Positions 56,434 to 64,000 of a DNA stretch of 64,000 nucleotides are shown here, in pieces. The translations under genes and the position numbers were made by a program. Under the pieces are notes generated by a model. That model worked only from the letters and a program-made list of their open reading frames with translations, did no database searches and was not told the DNA's origin. The DNA lies in contig CM059584.1 in assembly GCA_030407085.1 (NCBI GenBank), forward strand, positions 8,866,001 through 8,930,000, in the 5' to 3' direction. Every line of letters begins with the position of its first letter. The first letter of the stretch is position 1. Source of the DNA: Trichopria drosophilae. Lineage: Eukaryota > Arthropoda > Insecta > Hymenoptera > Diapriidae.

Positions 56434-59400
56434 AAACTGAAAGAAATAATGAATTATAAATACTAAAGATACAGGTAATATACTGACTTTACGTGAAAAA
56501 AATTTAGGGATCTTGTAGATTAAATCACAACGAGGTGCATTCATGGTGATGACCCGGACATCTCATTAATACACCGGCTTACTTTATAAATCTGAATTAG
56601 TAAAATATTTACTATTTCAAATAGTCGCATTATGTTTTACTAATATGTTATAATATTAAATTAGTTCTAAACTTCTGAATGTGACCGGGGATTATTTAAA
56701 TCGTATGCAATTATTGCCCGAATCACAAATAGTAGAATGGCTTCACAATAATATTAGAAATTCTAGAAAGAAAAAATTCTAGTTAAATTTTCAAATATAT
56801 TTGGGGTATTAAATATCATGTGTTATTATATGATCCTAGACTTTTAAAGTTTCGATAACGTTACTGCCATTATTTAACCTTAAAGAAAAGGTTTCGTTAG
56901 AAATATGCGACGCTTTCATTATTTTAGAAAGATATACATACAGTAGAAGTAGTAAAGTAGTGATAAAAGTAGTAAAGGGATGATTTATTAATAAAATTAG
57001 CTATATAATCGCAAAAATAGTTTGTTTAATAATTTTTCATGATAAACAATTGTTTCTACGAAATAGAAATGTTTTTTTTTTCGATTAAAATGGAAATTTT
57101 AAAAATCTATCCCTAATTATTTATTTATATTAGGTTGCATTTATAACCTAAATAATAATTTAGACAATACTATTTTACCATCACCAAACATTTTATGAAT
57201 ATTTTAATTTATTTAGTGGTTTTAATAGCCTTGTTTAAAAAAAAAAAGTTCTCACATTCTAACTTTTAATTCAATCAACCACTTTCCATCCCTCTCTCAT
57301 TCTTTCTCTAGATCTGTCTCTCTTTTTTCTTTAGGTTCGTCCCAGGGCATTTAAATAAATCTAATCTAATCTAATCTAATCTGATCTCTCTCACTCTCTC
57401 ACTAGCTCTCATTCACTCTCTCTCTCCATCTCTCTCCCTCTCGGTCTTTCAATCACAATTTTCGTGATTTTGTATTAAATTTTCATTGAATTTTTCGTAA
57501 AGAATTACTAAAGAAATAATCTGTTGGCTCAAACCTATAAGAAAAGAGCAGCTCAAGTATTTAATGTAATGTAGTTACTTTTACTGCCGCTGGTTGTTGT
57601 GTTGGTTTAATTCACGCATGTTATTGAAATGCGTTTACAGTAATATAATAAAACCCTTCTGTATGGCTGCCATCTTGTAGTGTTTAAGTATATTGTTACT
57701 ACGTTTTTTATCTAATTGGAATAATACTGACGTGAAATCGACGCTTCAAATAAATTTTTTTCATTTATTTTTGTTTCACTTTCAATGTCTTAGTTTTATT
57801 ATATAAAACAAGATAAATATAATTTTATTATACATAATGAAATTGCGTTTTAGAATAAATTGGAATAAATATAATAAACCTCGTATTCTACATTTAATCA
57901 GGCACTTGCATTTGTAAAATAATTCAAATTTGTAATAGTGATACTAAAGACGGAAATTTCGAATTTGACTTCTTGTAGATAACCAATAAATAAACAATCA
58001 TTAATGCTTATAATTTGTCATTTCGACTAAAAAAAGTTTGCTAATTAATTTGCAGCCTTGTAATAAAAACATTTTTTTACATCAAACGTATTTTACGTGG
58101 TAATAATGAAAAAATAACGAAATTTTATTGTTGAATTTCGAAAAAGCCATCGAGTTTCGAAGCTTTAAACTCAACTATCCAAAATACCATTTGCCAACAA
58201 AAAAAGATTATATCAATATTTTCACGGTATTAAAACCAATTTTCCGCTTCCCTTTTAATTACACAAAAAATATAATAAAATAACACGTAAAGGTTTCTTT
58301 ATTGCGAAATGAATCGAATATTTTTTGTTTGCAGCACTTGTGAAGCGTAATTATTCCGAGTATATTTAACGAAGTTTTATTACGTTTCCAATAATATTTA
58401 ATTTTTGCTTTATTTCGGCTATAAATGCTCTACTTTCGAAATATTTAAAGCACGTGCAACTAAATATTAAGCAAATGGTATTAATTATACGATAAATAAA
58501 TATGTAATACAATATTAAGTTGCGAATAATATTATTCGTAAAAAAGTAAAATACATAGCAAAGAAATGGATGAAATAGATAAGAAGTGATATTAATAAAA
58601 TTCAAGAAATATTAAAGGCTTTAGCTATCGAATAAAATTCGTACGAAATCATTCATTTTTCATTAAGGACTTGGTAACTTTAGCTGTCTGAAAATAAAAC
58701 TATTTAAATAAATTAATCAGAGTTCTTAAATAAGGCTCTGACGTTGGTACAAATAGAATATCCAGAGACGTCACAATTGCGCACGAAGAACACAGTTTAG
58801 TGACACCGACGAGGACATAAGTTTAAATATTCTTATCTAGATATTAATTTAACATGCAGTGAAATTAGTTTTCATAAGTTAAATAACAAGATTTACATGT
58901 GTAAACTTATGTAATATATTGAATGTATCTAATCGGGAATTAAATAATATTGAAAGTATTACATATAAATTCATATATAAACATATCTAATTTTATATTC
59001 TAAATAATATGTACGATAAAACATAATAGAAACTGATTTTTTAAATTAAATAGACGACAATTTTAATGAACTGTAAAAGTTATTTGCCCATATAAATCAG
59101 TGAAGTAGCCAGATGACATTTATAATATGTGTCTTTTCCAAAAAATGTAGTAATATTTAAAGTAATTCCATCGGAGTGACTTTTTTAAAATGATTAATAA
59201 ATTAATAAACGGTTTTAATTAACGCTTCGTATAATTAATTTATTCCAACATGTTAAAACGATTGAAGTCAGAATTAAGTTGGAATTGAATTATTTAAAAA
59301 TAAAAATTGTAGTTAATTAAATATGAAAACTAACGCAACAGGTGCATAATTATCGGTTTATAATCACAACAGCATTCTCGAAAACCCGATGCACCTGACA

Positions 59401-61800
59401 ACAAAAGTGGCCCCTCAGTAGCTTTTATACTCTTATTTTCATTTGCACCGAGGGGTTTTAAATTATTTATGAATTTAGTTATTGATGCATTAATTCGCCG
59501 CATTTCGGAATTTTCACATTTCATATCGATGAATGGGCATTTATATTAATAAATTGAACTTGATGGTTTTACTACAGTTTGTTATCAGAGTTCATACATT
59601 TTTATCAAAAGTCTTTGGTTAAAAACAATTAATATTTGCTAAAACTTTATTGATATTATTTATTTAATTAATCGCAGTGGGATTTCTGTTTGTGAAGAAA
59701 AATATGAAAAAACTCTCTTAAAACGTTAACTGTATGTACATGATATTCAATAAATTACATAGAATATTATTTTTCATATCAATTCTTTGAGAATTTGTTT
59801 GGCTTTTTAAAAGTATTTAAAATTTTCATCAAGTTTTATGCACATATATATTGATGTTTGAAATTTGGAAAATTAAGGAATTTTCAATATTATATTTGTA
59901 GTGGTAGCGGTTATTATTTAATAATAGTTAAAAATATTCGTAATTAAAGTACAATAATGTTATAGTATTAAATTAACATTTATATCATAATTGTCGTTCG
60001 AATAAAAACAAAGACATTAAAAACAATCAATTTTTACAAATGTGACAACGGGTTCGTAATGGCTACCAGAAAATCTATTTTATTATTTGACAGTCCAAAA
60101 TATACTTTTACGAAAATGTTACAACTGAAAACAATAAACTTGAAAAGAAACACGACCTTTTTATACCACCATTTCGATTTTTTCATCCCCATGATTTGTC
60201 ACCATTAAATATTTAGAAAACCGATTCGATTGGACAATGTCCGCAGATTAAAAATGGCTTTCAATTTTTAAAAAATATACTTTCTCATCATTTTTATCCA
60301 GTTAGGTCGCATTATTGAAAAAAGAATTTTCCATTCTAAGTCCTTTTTCCCAACGGCAAAAACAATTTTTATTTATTTCGCAGAGTTTCTGTTAAGCTTT
60401 CTTTCGCTGCAATGTTAATTTTTTTAATACCGTTTTTTTAAGTTTTTAAAAACTTCAATATATTTAAATAGCAGCATACGGTATTTTTTTCTACGACGGG
60501 CATGGATCTTGATAATTTGCGCCCGAATATTTTGCTGCAGGGCGCAAAATCGAGTTCTACTCCCGGAGTGTTAAAAAAAGTTATATGTAGGGCTCTGAAA
60601 CCCGTGTACGATAAATTCTATTATGGATATCCCAGTAATCTATTTCACGTCCCTAATATTCTGGAAGTCCGTAGGATATTTATAGAATAAACATATTATT
60701 ATCCCCGAAATGGATTTTATTTTAGTCGTAGAATATCCAGGAAATATCTGGAGATGTTAATTAGATGTCTCAATTAAAACCCATATAACCCGAAAGACAC
60801 CATTAGAACTTCTCAGGATATCCTGAAAAATTACAAATTTTGGATATGTCCTGGATGTCATCTGGACATTTAAGAACATTTTGACAAAGCGACTAAAATA
60901 AAAATTTTTTTTTTCAGGTAAAAATGGTACACAATCGCTAATTGATGATGAATTTATTAAAAAAGACACGAATTTCCCCGCATACCATTATAAAATAGCA
61001 CATTTCGTTACTAGTGCGAGAAATCGCATTTCGCGCACCGTTTATCATCAATACTATTAACGCATACTATTAGGAAACGTATTGTTCATAACTCGTACGG
61101 GAAATCGGGGTTCCTGCACTAGTATCGAAATTGGCACGGTATTGACAATGTTACCATTATCCAAATTAATTAACTTGTAGCAATCTTCGTCAGTCTTTGT
61201 GAATCTATTGCAGTGGACCAGAGGTTGAAGACTCCATTTTCGAATTCAGTTAAAAATGTTAAGTGTTTTTCCTGAACTTCCCAAAACTCGGACTCCTGGT
61301 CCAACCTTTATTTGAGCCTCAAATAGTTTTCATACTTTCTACCTACAATATTTAAATGGAAAAATGTCTACTAGGAATGTAGAACAGTTTAAAAATAGTC
61401 TGTTATCATGAACGAATGGCATAAAAAAGAACCCATTGAAAGATATGAAAGGCAAACATAAAAAATGTGAATTTATAAAAATCACCCATCCCGAAAGTTA
61501 TAAATGGAAATTCTAATTAAAACGATTAATTAAAAGAAGTAACGAAAACATTAGTCAGTCAATGGGAAAATCATAAAAACGAATGATTTACAAATAAATT
61601 ACATATTGAATACCGTAAATACTCATCTTGACCCAATATAAAAATTAAACATTTACAAAATATTTTGTTAAAAACAACCTCTAAAATTACAAATTTAATT
61701 TAATTTTCTCCTTAAACTGTGAAAAAAACGAATAAAGGTAATTATCGACATAATTATAAATAATTAATCATGCCGATCAAAATAATCGAATTAACAACGC
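56434..61800. other. Long AT-rich stretch with microsatellites and old repeats
   Basis: No supported exon. It holds a (AATCT)n run near 57358-57382, a CT/TCTC-rich run (about 57290-57450), and GGGCGCAAAATCGAG near 60540, which resembles words at 14160-14240. Around 60990-61130, AGTGCGAGAAATCGCATTTCGCGC and GTACGGGAAATCGGGGTTCC blocks look repeat-derived. The minus-strand frame at 59330-59524 is not recognisable. Confidence 0.45.
57358..57450. repeat. (AATCT)n and CT-rich microsatellites
   Basis: AATCT repeated about five times is followed by a CTCTCACTCTCTC-type pyrimidine run. Simple sequence only. Confidence 0.8.
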
Positions 61801-62720
61801 TAGTGTCTAACCAGATGCGTATCGTCGTCAACGAAGCAAACAGAAATCATCGCTCCAATTACTTTCGATATCTCGGCGCACGTCGCATTACATTAATGGC
61901 CGCTCGACCCTACACAAATGGTTTCTTCCCGTGCTTTTAAATATTTTTGATTCTCTTTGTTGTCTCTTCTCTGTCTGGCTCGTATCCGAAACAATTCTCC
62001 CTCTCTGGTTGTTCTCGGCATGATAAGTAGAGTGGGGTTAACTATTGTCCACCGGCTAACGCGGCTGTTACTACTACTGTGTGTTAGGGTAAATGGCTAA
62101 ACCACAGAGAGTGGTACTGTGAGTCTGCTAGTGAGACAGAGACGGATATACAGATCGGGTCGAGAGAAATGGTAGTGGTACCCTGGTACAAGAGAGAGAT
62201 AGCCAATGACAGAGAGATATAGAGAGGACAGGCAGCCAAGGGGCAAGGAGAGAAATGGAGCCAACCATGAAACTATAGGATGATAGAGAGAGGTACAACC
62301 ATGGATTATACATTAGAGGGAGAGAGATGGATGTTAAATCCAAGGGAGATAACAACGAGATAGATAGAGATACACGATTCGTCCGGGAGATATCCTGTAC
62401 GCGCAAGCGGGAATCAAGCGACGTTCCTGCAAATGCTCCCGTCGCTAGGAGAGTATTGGGGGGCAAGGGGCATTTGGGGGAGAGGAGCCCCTCGTCGTGC
62501 ACATAGTATACAATTCGACACGGTGAGCACGCGAGAATCCACCGGAATGAGGGATCGCGTTTGAAATGGGAATTAGCGGTTTTACGAGCGCCGATCGAAC
62601 TTCGTTAGCAAGATATGACATTAACGCTATTTCATGTCGTTGTGCACAATTCGCCGATTAATTCCCATGCTCGTAACGAGTCTTTCCTATTATGCGAGTT
62701 TTATGAGGAATAGTGCTAAT
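61800..62720. promoter_or_regulatory. GC-rich islet with purine-rich core
   Basis: A compositional islet like those upstream, with a GAGAGAGA-rich core (about 62120-62370) whose complement gives a Ser/Leu-rich 124-codon minus-strand frame (62128-62502). That frame is low-complexity and not called a gene. GAGA-type tracts and homeodomain-like ATTACATTAATGG near 61886 fit an enhancer or promoter. Confidence 0.35.
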
Positions 62721-63039
62721 TTCTTGATTCCTACTGGTCGCAATTAGCTGGCTTCGGTATTTGATCTTCAAAGTCTGATTTCGAATATCGAATGGATCAC
62801 GATCATGATCAGCCTGTTTTTAGGTTAAGGGGAGAGTTTTTATGGGTTTGATGTAGTGGAAATCATATCACTTTTTAGGGAGCTTTTATCGTTAATAGAC
62901 CTAATAAAGTGATGTGATTTTGAATGAAGCTAAATTCGATGTTAGGAATATGATGAAGCATACTTTCATTTCATCCCTCATATTTTAAGAGTATTTTCCT
63001 TGAATATATTTAAGTTGTACGTGACCATGGATTTATTTT

Positions 63040-64000
63040 ACATCTATTATTGTTCACTGAAATGGAGGTAAAATGGATATCAACATATTTATATACGTCA
63101 CTAAAAAGAACAATTTATGATTCGAAAATAGATGTTGAAAAGATGGCTATGTAAAATGAACATCAACACATGTATACAAATCAGATATACATTGCGTGTT
63201 CATGAATACATAGCATTTGAGGTTTGTAAAATGGATCTTGAACCGATGCCCACATAAATACAATATCAATATATGGAGGCACGTGTGGAATCGATTTCAC
63301 CATAGCTTCACACATCAGACATCCGGTATGCGTGCGCATTCAAATGAAGCGTTTAATATTTAAAAAATAGAGCATTAATGGAGGTCCACATGAAAGGCAC
63401 TTAAACATATCTGTATCCTTTCACTAAAATGATCAATCCATTGTTCGAAAAATGTGTTCATGAAAGCCAAGCATTTTAAGTTCGCAAAATAGATCTTCCA
63501 CGGAAGTCCACATGAATAGGATATCAACATATGTTTATACATCCGCTAAAACTAACAATGGATATCGAATGGACGTCCATGTGAAATGGGCTTCAACACA
63601 TATCCACACATCAGACATTCAGTATGTGTACATTAAAATAAAGCGTTTAAAGTTTGAAAAATACATCTTTCATAGATGTCCACATGAAATAGATGTCGTC
63701 ATATGTGAATACGTCCACTAAAACGAACAATCTGTAGTTTGAAAAATGTGTTCATGAAAAGCAAGCATTTTAGGTTCGTAAAATAGATCTTGAATTGATA
63801 TCCACATGAATAGGTTATCGACATGTATATATATACTTCGAGTAAATCTAGAAATGGATGTTGAATGACTGCCCATGTGGAATCGATTTCAACATATGTT
63901 CAAACATCCGCCATCCAGTATGTGTGCATTAGGAGAAAACGTTAAAATTAAAAAAAAAATAAACGATTAATTTGTAAAGTGGACATAAACACATATTCCC
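63040..64000. repeat. ~295-bp satellite array running off the window
   Basis: Landmarks recur at about 294-298 bp. CACATCAGACATC..AGTATG occurs near 63311, 63604 and, as a variant, 63903. AATGTGTTCATGAAA..AAGCATTTTA occurs near 63451 and 63747. AAATAGATCTT with GTCCACATGAATAGG occurs near 63490 and 63784. Within a unit, CCACATGAA..ATC occurs twice about 125-170 bp apart, so the monomer looks like a diverged dimer. The array continues past the end. The 63512-63721 frame is repeat-derived. Confidence 0.78.

Noticed and set aside
62128..62502. 124-codon minus-strand frame, Ser/Leu-rich
   Set aside because: It is the translation of a GAGAGA-type purine tract. It shows no domain and runs of the same residues.
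24598..64000. A homeodomain exon downstream of the putative homeobox exon
   Set aside because: I looked for WFQNRR-type coding sequence on the plus strand by eye and found none. A profile search could still find a diverged one.

Overview
This window looks like insect nuclear DNA, and I lean towards Hymenoptera. The background is very AT-rich, broken by a few sharply bounded GC- and CpG-rich islands. Introns and intergenic DNA are long, and the sequence carries many non-autonomous DNA transposons (TTAA-, TA- and 8-bp-target types), a Penelope-like relic and diverged tandem repeats. The lineage call is an inference from composition and repeat content. Nothing here supports a bacterium, a virus or an organelle.

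Only one stretch reads convincingly as host protein: a plus-strand exon at 23613-24597. It lies at the downstream edge of the largest GC-rich island (about 20400-24600) and ends at a good splice donor. It encodes the Ser/Pro-rich N-terminal part of what is probably an NK-type homeobox transcription factor, with a TPHRISDILG motif and a PLNLS motif. No homeodomain was found in the window. If the gene continues on the plus strand, about 39 kb downstream is first-intron DNA.

Layout. 1-20400 is AT-rich, gene-poor and transposon-rich: an inverted-repeat element (935-1390), a giant AT palindrome (2538-2990), a composite element holding a Penelope GIY-YIG relic (4025-5081), a hAT-like MITE (6104-6298), a piggyBac-like foldback (7439-8505), a 1.9-kb TIR element with a small ORF (12212-14070), a second piggyBac-like element (14911-15661) and a pogo-like MITE (15692-15947). 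20400-24600 is the promoter, 5' leader and coding exon. 24600-64000 is AT-rich with five GC-rich islets (28740-29340, 36380-37660, 39880-41240, 47390-48600, 61800-62720) that may be intronic enhancers or alternative promoters. Between them are more TIR elements and several tandem arrays: dyads every ~37 bp (30741-31130), a ~126-bp minisatellite in two blocks either side of an islet (35526-36135 and 37970-38360), a diverged GAGCTCTT-rich array (45180-47250) and a ~295-bp satellite running off the end (63040-64000). Four tRNA-like pol III box relics are scattered through this part.

I see no multigene system. The window is best read as the 5' end of a developmental regulatory gene whose large intron has collected transposons and satellites. 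The most unusual structures are the dyad array, the Penelope relic with hammerhead-like flanks, the CpG-dense hairpin shared by two distant loci, and the minisatellite flanking an islet.
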